Assembly (NCBI GenBank): GCA_947625385.1 | Contig: CANQOB010000001.1 | Location: 1-64,000 of the forward strand | Reading direction: 5' to 3' | Source of the DNA: an uncultured Clostridia bacterium | Lineage (GTDB): Bacteria > Bacillota > Clostridia > Christensenellales > Borkfalkiaceae | DNA: 64,000 nt | Translations under genes and position numbers: made by a program | Part shown: one piece after another, positions 19,645-27,439 of the stretch | Layout of the letters: each line of letters begins with the position of its first letter | Numbering within the stretch: the first letter of the stretch is position 1 | Notes under the pieces: generated by a model | What the model was told of the DNA's origin: nothing | Database searches by the model: none | The model's input: the letters and a program-made list of their open reading frames with translations, nothing else

Positions 19645-20142
19645 ATGAGAAAGTTGTTAACGCTCTGCGTAACGCTCATGGGAATCGTTTTATCGATTTC
19701 TTTTGTCGGCTGTTCTGCGGAATTGCCTTATCATCCAGAATTCTATGAGAATGCCGTCTCATGGATCAGAGAAGATTTTCAAAATGAAAATCATGTAAAG
19801 GGCGTAGAAAACGGTTCCGATGCCGAAGATGCGGAACAATATCCGGAAACGAGAACTTTTATCGTTTCCGACGAGGCAGATCACAAGCAGATTTTCTTGG
19901 ATGATATTGACGAATTGGATGTGGATCTCGCGGAGAAAACGCTCATTGTTTATACTTTTGCGGCAGAATATGTTTTACCCGCAAAAATCGTCACGATGTA
20001 TTTGAACGATGACGTTTTGACGGTGGAATATGAGATAGAGTTGATTCCGGAGACGGGAAGCGCAGTAAAACCCTTTCAACGTTGGTTTATCTTGAAACTG
20101 GATAAAACAGATTTTTCATCGGTCAACTTTGTGGAGCGGTAA
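19645..20142 (+). CDS. Hypothetical lipoprotein, AT-rich gene
   Basis: 165 residues. The N-terminus 'MRKLLTLCVTLMGIVLSISF' followed by the lipobox 'FVGC' predicts a membrane-anchored lipoprotein. The mature part is acidic with many Glu, Asp and Tyr residues and no domain I recognise. It has its own promoter and a strong GGAGGAG site. Codon choice is visibly AT-richer than neighbouring genes (many TTT, AAA, GAA and TAT codons), and it sits between dinB and the 3' side of tRNA-Leu. This suggests a later acquisition, although no integrase or repeat is seen. Confidence 0.82.
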   Translation: MRKLLTLCVTLMGIVLSISFVGCSAELPYHPEFYENAVSWIREDFQNENHVKGVENGSDAEDAEQYPETRTFIVSDEADHKQIFLDDIDELDVDLAEKTLIVYTFAAEYVLPAKIVTMYLNDDVLTVEYEIELIPETGSAVKPFQRWFILKLDKTDFSSVNFVER

Positions 20143-20190
20143 ATAAGTTTTCAAAAACGCGTGGGTCGTCGAACCCGCACGTACGGCACC

Positions 20191-20223
20191 AAAAAAGGGA
20201 AGGCATGAAACCTTCCCTTTTTT
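20191..20223 (-). terminator. Terminator after tRNA-Leu (bidirectional)
   Basis: 13-bp arms 'aaaaaagggaagg' / 'ccttccctttttt' with a 7-nt loop. It serves the minus-strand tRNA and could also end the lipoprotein transcript from the other side. Confidence 0.9.
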
Positions 20224-20309
20224 GGTGCCGGTGATCGGGGTCGAACCGATACGGTATCACTACCACAGGATTTTGAGTCCAGCGCGTCTGCCAATTCCAC
20301 CACACCGGC
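20223..20309 (-). tRNA. tRNA-Leu (anticodon CAA)
   Basis: Minus-strand class II tRNA with acceptor GCCGGTG pairing CACCGGC, discriminator A and encoded CCA. Anticodon loop CTCAAAA gives CAA (UUG codon). A long variable arm is present, and the T-arm contains GGTTCGACCCC. Confidence 0.96.
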
Positions 20310-20323
20310 GCATTCGCAAAAAA

Positions 20324-20352
20324 ATTATACCGAAATCCAAGAGAAAAATCAA
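20324..20352 (-). promoter_or_regulatory. Promoter of tRNA-Leu
   Basis: Minus strand: TTGATT, 17-nt spacer, TATAAT; back to back with the polA promoter. Confidence 0.78.
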
Positions 20353-20370
20353 GTGATTTTTCAGATATTA

Positions 20371-20399
20371 TTGCAAAAAAAATCAATCCGTGCTAAAAT
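20371..20399 (+). promoter_or_regulatory. polA promoter predicting a leaderless transcript
   Basis: TTGCAA, 17-nt spacer, TAAAAT ending at 20399. The expected +1 is 20406, exactly the A of the polA ATG, and no ribosome site precedes that ATG. Confidence 0.7.
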
Positions 20400-20405
20400 A
20401 TTTCC

Positions 20406-22940
20406 ATGGACAAATTGATTCTCATCGACGGAAACAGCTTATTGAACCGCGCATACTACGCGATGAGCGTATTCACGACCAAAGACGGACTTCCCACCAA
20501 CGGAATCTTCGGCTTCATCAAACTGATTTTCAAGATCATCGACGACGAGTCTCCGCGCTATATGGCGGTGGCGTTCGACGTCCATGCGCCCACCTTCCGC
20601 CACAAGATGTACGGCGCTTACAAGGCGACGCGCAAACCCATGCCGGACGACCTCGTCAAACAAGTCCCCGTTCTCAAAGAGCTCCTCGCCGCCATGCACA
20701 TCCGCACCGTCGAATTGGCGGGCTATGAGGCGGACGACATTCTCGGCACGCTCACAAGGCGTTTCACGAACGTCCATACTCTCGTCTATACGGGGGACCG
20801 CGACGCATACCAGCTCGTCAAAGAGAATGTCGATGTCTGCTTTACGCGCAGAGGGGTGAGCGACCTCGAGCGTCTGACGGCGGAAAACTTTCAGAGCATA
20901 GTCGGCTTGACTCCCGCGCAAATCATCGACGAAAAGGCGCTCATGGGGGATTCCTCCGACAATATCCCCGGGGTGCGGGGCGTGGGACCCAAGAGCGCGA
21001 TCGATCTTCTCACGGAATACGGAGATCTCGACCAAGTGTATGCCCACCTCGGAGAGCTTACGCCGCGCCTTGCGGACCGCCTCCGCGAAAACAGGGAGCT
21101 CGCCTATCTTTCCAGAACGCTTGCGACCATCGATACGAATGTTCCCGTGCCCATCACGCTTGAAGAATGCGTCATCACGCTGCCCTTCCCCGAGGAAGCC
21201 CGTTCGTTCTTTGGGAAGCTTGAATTCCGCTCCCTTGTCAATTCCGACCGTTTCCCCGCAAAAAGAAAGGCGGACGAAGTCATTCTCGTGACCGATGCAA
21301 ACGACTTTCTCGAAAGAGTCCGCTCGCAGCATCTCTTCTCGGTCTGCTATGAAAAAGAGGGGTTCTATATCGCCTTCGGGGACGAGGAATATTTTCTTCC
21401 CATCCGCGAGAATTTTATCGAACGGGGATTTTTCCTCGAAGAGTTGAAACCTGTCCTCGCCTATCTGTTCTCCGCGGAAAACCGCGTGATCGTCCCCGAT
21501 TACAAGGCGTTTTTGCATGTGCTCGGCAGCGTCGGGCTGACGTTCGACGCGGAGGCGGAGGACGTGATGCTGCTCCGCTATCTCGGAGATTCCAATCTCC
21601 GTCCCTCGACCGCAAAGGAGATCGCGAAGGATTTCGCGCTCACCGCGGAGCACTGCGCAAAGGCGCTCTCGCTCGCCGCGGGACAGGCTCTTGCAAAGAC
21701 AAAGGGGACCACGGAAGAGACGCTGTACCGCGAGCTCGAACTTCCGCTCGCCGCCGTTCTCTATAAAATGGAAAAAACGGGCGTGCGCGTGGACGTCAAA
21801 AAATTCCCCGTGTTTGCCGAAAAATACAAGGGGGAACTCGCCGAGCTCTCCGCGCAGATCTACGCGCTCGCGGGCGTGGATTCCTTCAATCTCAACTCGC
21901 CGTTCCAGCTTTCGGAGGTGCTCTTCGACAAACTCGGGTTCGAGACGAAGGGCGTAAAGCACAATTCGAGGGGCGGATTCTCCACCAATGCGGATGTGCT
22001 CGAAAAGCTTGCCGAGGAGCACGAGATCGCGCGTCTCATCCTGCGCTATCGCGAGATTCAAAAATTGCAGTCGACTTACATCGACGGGATCCGCCCGCTC
22101 GTCATCAACGGAATCGTGCACACGACGTATCATCAGACCATGACGACGACGGGACGGCTGTCGAGCGCCAATCCCAACCTGCAAAATATCCCCGTCCGCA
22201 CGGATTCGGGCAGGGAACTGCGGAAAATGTTTGTCGCAAGGGAGGGCTGCGTGCTCGTGGATGCGGACTACTCGCAGATAGAGCTCCGCCTGCTCGCCCA
22301 ATTCTCGGGGTGCGATACGCTGATCGAGGCATACCGCACGGGCGCGGACATCCATACCGCAACGGCGTCGCGCGTGTTCGGCGTTCCCGTCGAGGAAGTG
22401 ACGCCCACGCTTCGCCGTCGGGCAAAGACCATCAATTTCGGCATCATCTACGGCATGAGCGCCTACGGACTCGCAAAGGATCTCGGCTGTTCAAGTTCCG
22501 AAGCGAGCGCATACATCAAAAAGTATTTCGAGGAGCATCCCGCGGTCAAAGCTTATATGGACGGGAACGTGCTGCGGGCGATGCAAACCGGCTATGTGAC
22601 GACCGTGCTCGGCAGAAAGCGCTATATCCCCGAGGTCCGTTCGACAAATTATAATATGCGCTCCTTCGGCGAACGCGCAGCCATGAATATGCCTCTGCAA
22701 GGCAGTGCAGCCGACATCATCAAGATCGCGATGCTGCGCGTTTCGGACCGCCTGCAACGGGACAACTTCAAGTCGAGACTCGTGTTGCAGGTGCATGACG
22801 AGCTTGTTCTCGACTCCCCGGAGGACGAAGCGGAGCGTGCCGCCGCCATGCTCAAAGAGGAGATGGAGAGCGCGTTCACGCTCGACGTCCCGCTCACCGT
22901 GGAGGTCGGGATGGGCAAAAATTGGTATGAAGCAAAGTAA
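20406..22940 (+). CDS. polA: DNA polymerase I
   Basis: Repair and Okazaki-fragment polymerase. Residues 1 to about 290 form the 5'-3' exonuclease/flap domain ('GYEADDILGTL', 'GDRDAYQL'). Residues of about 300-470 occupy the place of the 3'-5' exonuclease, but I cannot find the metal-binding DxE and later Asp motifs, so proofreading is probably lost as in Bacillus and Thermus enzymes. The polymerase domain has motif A 'DADYSQIELR', motif B 'RRAKTINFGIIYG' and motif C 'VHDEL'. 844 residues. It overlaps coaE by 14 nt. Confidence 0.97.
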   Translation: MDKLILIDGNSLLNRAYYAMSVFTTKDGLPTNGIFGFIKLIFKIIDDESPRYMAVAFDVHAPTFRHKMYGAYKATRKPMPDDLVKQVPVLKELLAAMHIRTVELAGYEADDILGTLTRRFTNVHTLVYTGDRDAYQLVKENVDVCFTRRGVSDLERLTAENFQSIVGLTPAQIIDEKALMGDSSDNIPGVRGVGPKSAIDLLTEYGDLDQVYAHLGELTPRLADRLRENRELAYLSRTLATIDTNVPVPITLEECVITLPFPEEARSFFGKLEFRSLVNSDRFPAKRKADEVILVTDANDFLERVRSQHLFSVCYEKEGFYIAFGDEEYFLPIRENFIERGFFLEELKPVLAYLFSAENRVIVPDYKAFLHVLGSVGLTFDAEAEDVMLLRYLGDSNLRPSTAKEIAKDFALTAEHCAKALSLAAGQALAKTKGTTEETLYRELELPLAAVLYKMEKTGVRVDVKKFPVFAEKYKGELAELSAQIYALAGVDSFNLNSPFQLSEVLFDKLGFETKGVKHNSRGGFSTNADVLEKLAEEHEIARLILRYREIQKLQSTYIDGIRPLVINGIVHTTYHQTMTTTGRLSSANPNLQNIPVRTDSGRELRKMFVAREGCVLVDADYSQIELRLLAQFSGCDTLIEAYRTGADIHTATASRVFGVPVEEVTPTLRRRAKTINFGIIYGMSAYGLAKDLGCSSSEASAYIKKYFEEHPAVKAYMDGNVLRAMQTGYVTTVLGRKRYIPEVRSTNYNMRSFGERAAMNMPLQGSAADIIKIAMLRVSDRLQRDNFKSRLVLQVHDELVLDSPEDEAERAAAMLKEEMESAFTLDVPLTVEVGMGKNWYEAK

Positions 22941-23502
22941 AAAATACGCCATAACGGGCGGAATCGGCAGCGGGAAGAGCGCTTTTCTCGCGATCTTGCG
23001 GAAAAACGGGTATCCCGCTTTTTCCTGCGACGAGATCTCGGATGCGCTTTGGCGGGAGAGGTCGTACCTCGACGGGCTCGCCGCGCTCTTTCCGGAATGC
23101 GTGCGGGAGGGGACGCCCGACAAAGCTGCCGTCGCCGCCCGCGTCTTTTCCGATTCCGCGGCGCTCGAAGCTCTCAACGGATATGCGCATCCGCGCATCA
23201 TGGAGAGGCTCCTCGCCGAAATGGAGGGGTTTCCTCTCTCCTTTGCCGAAGTTCCGCTCCTCTACGAGCGCGGATACCAATCCCTGTTCGACGGCGTGAT
23301 CGCCCTGCGGCGCACGGAGGGGGAGCGGGCAAAGAGCGTCGCAAGGCGGGACGGCATGCGCATGGACGACGTAAAACGGCGCATGGCGCGCCAGCTGGAC
23401 CCGTCCGCGCTGGATATGCGCGGCTGTATCGTCATCGAAAACGACGGAACGCTCGCCGATCTCGAACGTAAGGCGAAAGAAGTTTTATCCGCATTGCTCT
23501 GA
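22927..23502 (+). CDS. coaE: Dephospho-CoA kinase
   Basis: Last step of coenzyme A synthesis: ATP-dependent 3'-phosphorylation of dephospho-CoA. The N-terminus has the P-loop 'GGIGSGKS', and 'FSCDEISDAL' and 'ERLLAEM' follow in the expected places. 'VPLLYERG' matches the family's V-P-L-L-[FY]-E motif. The ORF track extends into polA out of frame; ATG 22927 gives 191 residues, and the 14-nt overlap with polA indicates coupling. polA-coaE adjacency is common in Bacillota. Confidence 0.92.
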   Translation: MKQSKKYAITGGIGSGKSAFLAILRKNGYPAFSCDEISDALWRERSYLDGLAALFPECVREGTPDKAAVAARVFSDSAALEALNGYAHPRIMERLLAEMEGFPLSFAEVPLLYERGYQSLFDGVIALRRTEGERAKSVARRDGMRMDDVKRRMARQLDPSALDMRGCIVIENDGTLADLERKAKEVLSALL

Positions 23503-23566
23503 CTGCGCAAAGGCAGAAGTCTGTCTCCGATTCGGTCTCAAAGAAAATTCGGTCTTGACCCAACCA

Positions 23567-23594
23567 TAAAAGCCCGCAGCAAGGGCTGCGGGCT
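23567..23594 (-). terminator. Terminator after tRNA-Trp
   Basis: 9-bp arms 'agcccgcag' / 'ctgcgggct' followed on the minus strand by TTTTATGG. Confidence 0.8.
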
Positions 23595-23598
23595 GTTT

Positions 23599-23673
23599 TG
23601 GCAGGGGAGACGCGACTCGAACACGCAACAGACGGTTTTGGAGACCGTTGCTCTACCATTGAACTACTCCCCT
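23599..23673 (-). tRNA. tRNA-Trp (anticodon CCA)
   Basis: Minus-strand cloverleaf with acceptor AGGGGAG pairing CTCCCCT, discriminator G and encoded CCA. Anticodon arm ACGGT-CTCCAAA-ACCGT gives CCA. D-arm is AGTTCAATGGTAGAGCA and T-arm includes TGTTCGAGTCG. Confidence 0.96.
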
Positions 23674-23686
23674 GTGCGTAAGTATC

Positions 23687-23715
23687 ATTATATACCATTC
23701 TTTGCATTTCGTCAA
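23687..23715 (-). promoter_or_regulatory. Promoter of tRNA-Trp
   Basis: Minus strand: TTGACG, 17-nt spacer, TATAAT, placed for a start a few bases before the tRNA. Confidence 0.8.
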
Positions 23716-23754
23716 GAATTTTTTTGCGGAAAATGCAGAAAAAAGGAAGGAAGC

Positions 23755-24201
23755 ATGAAAAAGAAAGTCACGCTCTATACGGACGGCGCCTGTTCGGGAA
23801 ATCCCGGCAGAGGCGGTTGGGGTGCGGTTTTGCTCTATCGCGACCACAGGCTCGAACTCTCGGGCGGGGAAGCGGAGACGACGAATAACCGCATGGAACT
23901 TCTCGCCGTCATCAGCGGGCTCGAACACTTGAAATACGCCTGTGAGGTCGACATTTACAGCGATTCCGCGTATGTCGTGCGTGCCTTCGAGGAGGGCTGG
24001 GTCGCCGATTGGGAGCGGAGCGGCTGGAAAAAGGCGGACAAAAAAGCCGTCCTCAACGACGACCTCTGGAAGCGCCTTCTCGCGCTCACCCGCAAGCACG
24101 ACATCGTCTTTCATAAGGTGAAAGGGCATGCGGACGACGAGCTGAATAATCTCTGCGACAAACTTGCCCGTGCCGCCATTAAGTCCGCATCCGACTTATA
24201 A
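23755..24201 (+). CDS. rnhA: Ribonuclease HI
   Basis: Cleaves RNA in RNA:DNA hybrids. The catalytic carboxylates appear in 'YTDGACSGNPG' (Asp), 'TTNNRMELLA' (Glu), 'YSDSAYVVRA' (Asp) and a late 'HADDELNNLCD' region (Asp). The ORF track extends upstream across the tRNA-Trp region; ATG 23755 with GGAAGGA upstream gives a family-length 148 residues. Confidence 0.96.
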   Translation: MKKKVTLYTDGACSGNPGRGGWGAVLLYRDHRLELSGGEAETTNNRMELLAVISGLEHLKYACEVDIYSDSAYVVRAFEEGWVADWERSGWKKADKKAVLNDDLWKRLLALTRKHDIVFHKVKGHADDELNNLCDKLARAAIKSASDL

Positions 24202-24239
24202 TTCCGCACGCGCGTGTATATACTAACTGTAATCGGACT

Positions 24240-25259
24240 ATGACGAAAACGATGCTCAAAGTTTTCCATACGGTGCTCATCGCGCTTGCCTGCGCGGCGA
24301 CCGAAGTCTTTTTGGTGCTCTGCCTGCTTCCCTTCCGGGAGGCGTGGGGGGAGACTTGGTTTTGGCTCGCCATCCTCGGGGGGAGCCTTTTCGATCTCGC
24401 GCTCTTTGTCACCGATCTCGTCTGCTATTTTCTCGGAAAACAAGTGATCTATAAGGCTTGCATCACGGTCTATGTCATGGCGGTGGTGTTTGCCGCGCTC
24501 CTCTATGCGCTGATCGCAACGGGCTTTTTTGACGTTTTGCGCGACCAAAAACGTCTTGAAGAATATCTCGAACGCTCCGGGAAATGGATGGGGGCGGTGT
24601 TCGTGCTCCTGCAATTTTTACAGGTCGTCATTCTGCCCATTCCGAGCACGGTCACCGTTGTGGCGGGCGCCGTTTTGTTCGGACCGCTCGTCGGGAGTCT
24701 CCTCAGCCTTCTCGGCATCGTCCTCGGCTCTCTCGTCGGCTTTCTCATCGGAAGATACGCCGGCACGCGTGTGGGGTACTGGCTCATCGGGAAGGAAAAC
24801 CTCGAAAAATGGCTGAACAAGATCAAGGGAAAGGATAAACTTCTCTTGACGGCGATGTTTCTTCTGCCCGTCTTTCCCGACGACGTTTTGTGCTTCGTCG
24901 CGGGGATGAGCTCGATGTCGCTCATCTACTTTCTCGCCGTGATCGTCATTTCGAGGATTCTCGCGATCTTCACGACGAGCTATTCCATCTCCCTCATTCC
25001 CTTCGATACGTGGTGGGGATTGCTCATCTGGGGAATCCTCGGCGTGCTCATCGTCATCCTTTTCGTCGTCCTCTACAAGAAGTCGGACGCGATCTTGGGT
25101 TGGTTCGAGAAAAAGTTCCGCCCGTCCCGCGTCAAAGAGGAGCGCAAAAAAGGGGAATTTTCCGTCGATGTCGTCAGCCCGGACGGCGATCTCGTCACAA
25201 AATCCGTGCCGAAAGAGGGGGAAGCGCCCCCGCTGAAGGGGGACGAAAATTCCGAATGA
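24240..25259 (+). CDS. VTT-domain (TVP38/TMEM64-DedA superfamily) membrane protein
   Basis: 339 residues with six or more hydrophobic segments. The central region 'ILPIPSTVTVVAGAVLFGPL', followed by Gly-rich helices 'LGSLVGFLIGRYAGTRVGYW', matches the VTT domain, now associated with lipid scrambling or transport in the superfamily. 'FLLPVFPDDVLCFVAGMSSM' is the second half of the domain. A charged cytoplasmic tail of about 60 residues follows. The substrate is unknown. The ribosome site is poor; ATG 24252 is an alternative start. Confidence 0.85.
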   Translation: MTKTMLKVFHTVLIALACAATEVFLVLCLLPFREAWGETWFWLAILGGSLFDLALFVTDLVCYFLGKQVIYKACITVYVMAVVFAALLYALIATGFFDVLRDQKRLEEYLERSGKWMGAVFVLLQFLQVVILPIPSTVTVVAGAVLFGPLVGSLLSLLGIVLGSLVGFLIGRYAGTRVGYWLIGKENLEKWLNKIKGKDKLLLTAMFLLPVFPDDVLCFVAGMSSMSLIYFLAVIVISRILAIFTTSYSISLIPFDTWWGLLIWGILGVLIVILFVVLYKKSDAILGWFEKKFRPSRVKEERKKGEFSVDVVSPDGDLVTKSVPKEGEAPPLKGDENSE

Positions 25260-25263
25260 CTTG

Positions 25264-25286
25264 CCGCCCCGCGTGGGCGGTTTTTT
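25264..25286 (+). terminator. Terminator after the VTT-domain gene
   Basis: 6-bp GC stem 'ccgccc' / 'gggcgg' with a 5-nt loop followed by six T, immediately after the stop. Confidence 0.88.
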
Positions 25287-25320
25287 CGTGAAAATTTTTC
25301 CGAAAATTTTGTGAATCTTC

Positions 25321-25348
25321 TTGCTTTTTCCCTTAGATCGTGTATAAT
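25321..25348 (+). promoter_or_regulatory. Promoter of the decarboxylase operon
   Basis: TTGCTT, 16-nt spacer, TATAAT with TG directly before it; leader about 40 nt with AAGAGGTG before the ATG. Confidence 0.78.
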
Positions 25349-25394
25349 GATATGTGGTAGAAATTGGTGTTTTTTCCAACGGCAAGAGGTGTTT

Positions 25395-26738
25395 ATGAAT
25401 AAAATCGAACAGTTGAGAGCGCGTCGGGAGTCGCTGAGAAGCGCGGAAAACGCCGTGCGCGCGAGCATCGCCGCCCTTGTGGATGAGGACAGCTTCGTCG
25501 AACTCGCGGCGTTTGCGTATTCGAAGAGCGAACTCTGGCAGGAGGAAGCGCACGGAGAGGGGGTCGCGGTCGGCTTTGCGACCATCGGCGGCTATCCCTT
25601 TTACCTCGTCGCGCAGAATTTCGACGTCTGCTACGGCGGGCTCTCCAAGGCGAACTGCGACAAGATCTCCAAGGCGCTCGCCGCGGCGGAGAAGAGCGGG
25701 ACGCCCGTCGTCTATCTGCTCCATTCCTTCGGCGTCCGCATCGGCGAGGGGGTGAACGTCCTCGAAGGCATCGGACAGATGCTTTCCTCGGCGGCAAGGC
25801 TCAAAGGAAGCGTGCTGCAATTCGCCATTCTCGACGGGGAAGTCTACGGCTCGGCGGCAGCGCTTGCGTCGGTATGCGACGCCGTCCTGTTTACGGAAAA
25901 GGCTGCGCTGTGCCTCTCCTCGCCCTTTGTGCTCTCTGCCAAGGCGGGAAAAAATCTCTCCGCCGTGCAGGTGGGGGGGTACGCCGCGCTGGACCGCGCG
26001 AATTTCGCCGCGCTTTCCGTCAAAGACCTGCGGGATGCCGCCTCGAAAATTTTGAACATTTGCGACTTCGTCAAGGCGGAGACGTTGGACGCCGAACTCA
26101 ATGCGCCCTGCCCCGCGCTCAACTCTTCGGCAGACGCCAAGGCGGTGCTCTCCTTGCTCGAAGGCGGTGTGGAGCTCGGTGCGAACGCATGGAGCGAAGC
26201 GCATACCGTCCTTGCGAGGCTGGGCGGAATCGCCGTTGCCGCCGTCGTCATGGAAGGCGTGCGCCTGACGGCGGGCGTGATGAACAAGATTGCCAAATTC
26301 GTGGAGTTCGCTTGCAATTACGACCTGCCGCTTGTCTTTTTCGTGGACTGCGCGGGCGTCGAGGAAACTTGCGATGCGCAGAACAGCGGAATCTACGAGG
26401 CGATATGCGATTATCTGACCCTTCTCGGCGCGGCAGACAGGAAGATCGCCGCCGTCACGGGCAATGCGATCGGGCTCGGCTATTCGCTCTTTGCGGCGAA
26501 ATCGGCGGGGTTTGATTATACGTTTGCGCTCGCGACCGCAAAGATCGCCCTCTTCGACAGCGCGAAGAGCGCGCAGATCGAGTTCCCCGGCAAGGATGCG
26601 GCGCAAGTCGCCCGTCAGTACGATGAACAGCTTGCCGACCCCGTGCATGCGGCGAAGGGCGGGTATCTCGACGATATCGTGGAGCCGCAATTCCTCAAAC
26701 AATATCTCATCGCGGCATTGCAGACGCTCGTCCGCTGA
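25395..26738 (+). CDS. Carboxyltransferase-domain protein (PccB/MmdA-like), divergent
   Basis: Acyl-CoA carboxyltransferase fold of the kind that moves CO2 between biotin and an acyl-CoA. It shows crotonase-like halves: an N-terminal part with 'LLHSFGVRIGEGVNVLEGI' and a C-terminal part with 'LPLVFFVDCAGVEETCDAQ' and 'AVTGNAIGLGYSLFAAKSAG'. At 447 residues it is shorter than MmdA/PccB (about 510), and several Gly-rich oxyanion segments are loosely conserved, so the substrate is uncertain. ATG 25395 is chosen over the track's 25311, which lies upstream of the promoter. It is the first gene of a five-gene decarboxylase unit. Confidence 0.78.
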   Translation: MNKIEQLRARRESLRSAENAVRASIAALVDEDSFVELAAFAYSKSELWQEEAHGEGVAVGFATIGGYPFYLVAQNFDVCYGGLSKANCDKISKALAAAEKSGTPVVYLLHSFGVRIGEGVNVLEGIGQMLSSAARLKGSVLQFAILDGEVYGSAAALASVCDAVLFTEKAALCLSSPFVLSAKAGKNLSAVQVGGYAALDRANFAALSVKDLRDAASKILNICDFVKAETLDAELNAPCPALNSSADAKAVLSLLEGGVELGANAWSEAHTVLARLGGIAVAAVVMEGVRLTAGVMNKIAKFVEFACNYDLPLVFFVDCAGVEETCDAQNSGIYEAICDYLTLLGAADRKIAAVTGNAIGLGYSLFAAKSAGFDYTFALATAKIALFDSAKSAQIEFPGKDAAQVARQYDEQLADPVHAAKGGYLDDIVEPQFLKQYLIAALQTLVR

Positions 26739-26747
26739 GGAGGAATC

Positions 26748-27074
26748 ATGGGAGCTTGTCTTTTGGATAGTTGGTTCAAGATCGACCCCGGCGAAGGCGC
26801 ATTCTATGCGCTGTTCGGGCTCTTGTTCGTCTTTGCGGGAATCGTGCTTTTGATCGTCATCCTGTGGCTCATCGGTCTGGTGATGAAAAAGGTCGAAGGC
26901 TTGCGGCAGGCGAAGCACGAGAAAAAAGCGGCGCTTGCCGTCCCGTCGGCGCCCGCGGCGCAGGAGGGGATCTCTCCCGAGACCGTGGCTGCCATCACGG
27001 CGGCGATCTCCGCGTGTTTGGAACAGGAACAGGGAAAATGCGACTTTGTCGTCCGCAGAATCAAGAGAATATAA
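26748..27074 (+). CDS. OadG/MmdD-family small membrane subunit
   Basis: 108 residues. One membrane helix near residues 20-45 'FYALFGLLFVFAGIVLLIVI' is followed by a charged linker and a conserved C-terminus 'ISPETVAAITAAISACLEQE' ending 'FVVRRIKRI', the typical OadG/MmdD tail. In characterised systems this subunit holds the decarboxylase complex together at the membrane. It lies 9 nt after the first carboxyltransferase gene. Confidence 0.88.
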   Translation: MGACLLDSWFKIDPGEGAFYALFGLLFVFAGIVLLIVILWLIGLVMKKVEGLRQAKHEKKAALAVPSAPAAQEGISPETVAAITAAISACLEQEQGKCDFVVRRIKRI

Positions 27075-27085
27075 AGAGGTAAATT

Positions 27086-27430
27086 ATGCGAAATTTTATC
27101 GTAACGGTAGACGGAAAACAGTATGAAGTCGGTGTGGAAGAGGTAGGCGTCGGTTCGCCGTCGGTGACGGCGACTCCCGTTGCGGCTGCCGCGCCCGCTT
27201 CGCCCGCGGCGCCCGTCAAGGGCACGAAGGTGCTCTCGCCCTTCCCGGGGCTCATCAAAAATCTGCTCGTCGCGAACGGGACGGCTGTCAAAAAAGATCA
27301 GCCGATTCTCGTGCTCGAAGCCATGAAGATGGACAACGACATCACTGCGCCGTGCGCGGGCGTCGTCACTTTCCAAGTGACAAAGGGCTCCAATGTGGAG
27401 TCGGATGCCTTGCTCGCCGTGATCGGATAA
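27086..27430 (+). CDS. Biotin carboxyl carrier subunit
   Basis: 114 residues. An N-terminal strand segment 'MRNFIVTVDGKQYEVGVEEV' is followed by an Ala/Pro linker (about 28-45) and a biotinyl domain with the attachment motif 'EAMKM' at Lys81. It corresponds to MmdC or the OadA C-terminal domain and carries CO2 between a carboxyltransferase and the membrane beta subunit. 11-nt spacing to the previous gene. Confidence 0.95.
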   Translation: MRNFIVTVDGKQYEVGVEEVGVGSPSVTATPVAAAAPASPAAPVKGTKVLSPFPGLIKNLLVANGTAVKKDQPILVLEAMKMDNDITAPCAGVVTFQVTKGSNVESDALLAVIG

Positions 27431-27439
27431 GGGAGAGCT

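Noticed and set aside
20159-20181. Hairpin after the lipoprotein gene
   Set aside because: Imperfect GTGGGT/ACCCGCAC pairing without a T-tract; the bidirectional terminator at 20191-20223 explains termination better.
24196-24224. Promoter before the VTT-domain gene
   Set aside because: TATACT with TG upstream exists, but the -35 (TTATAA) is poor, so it is not listed as a feature.
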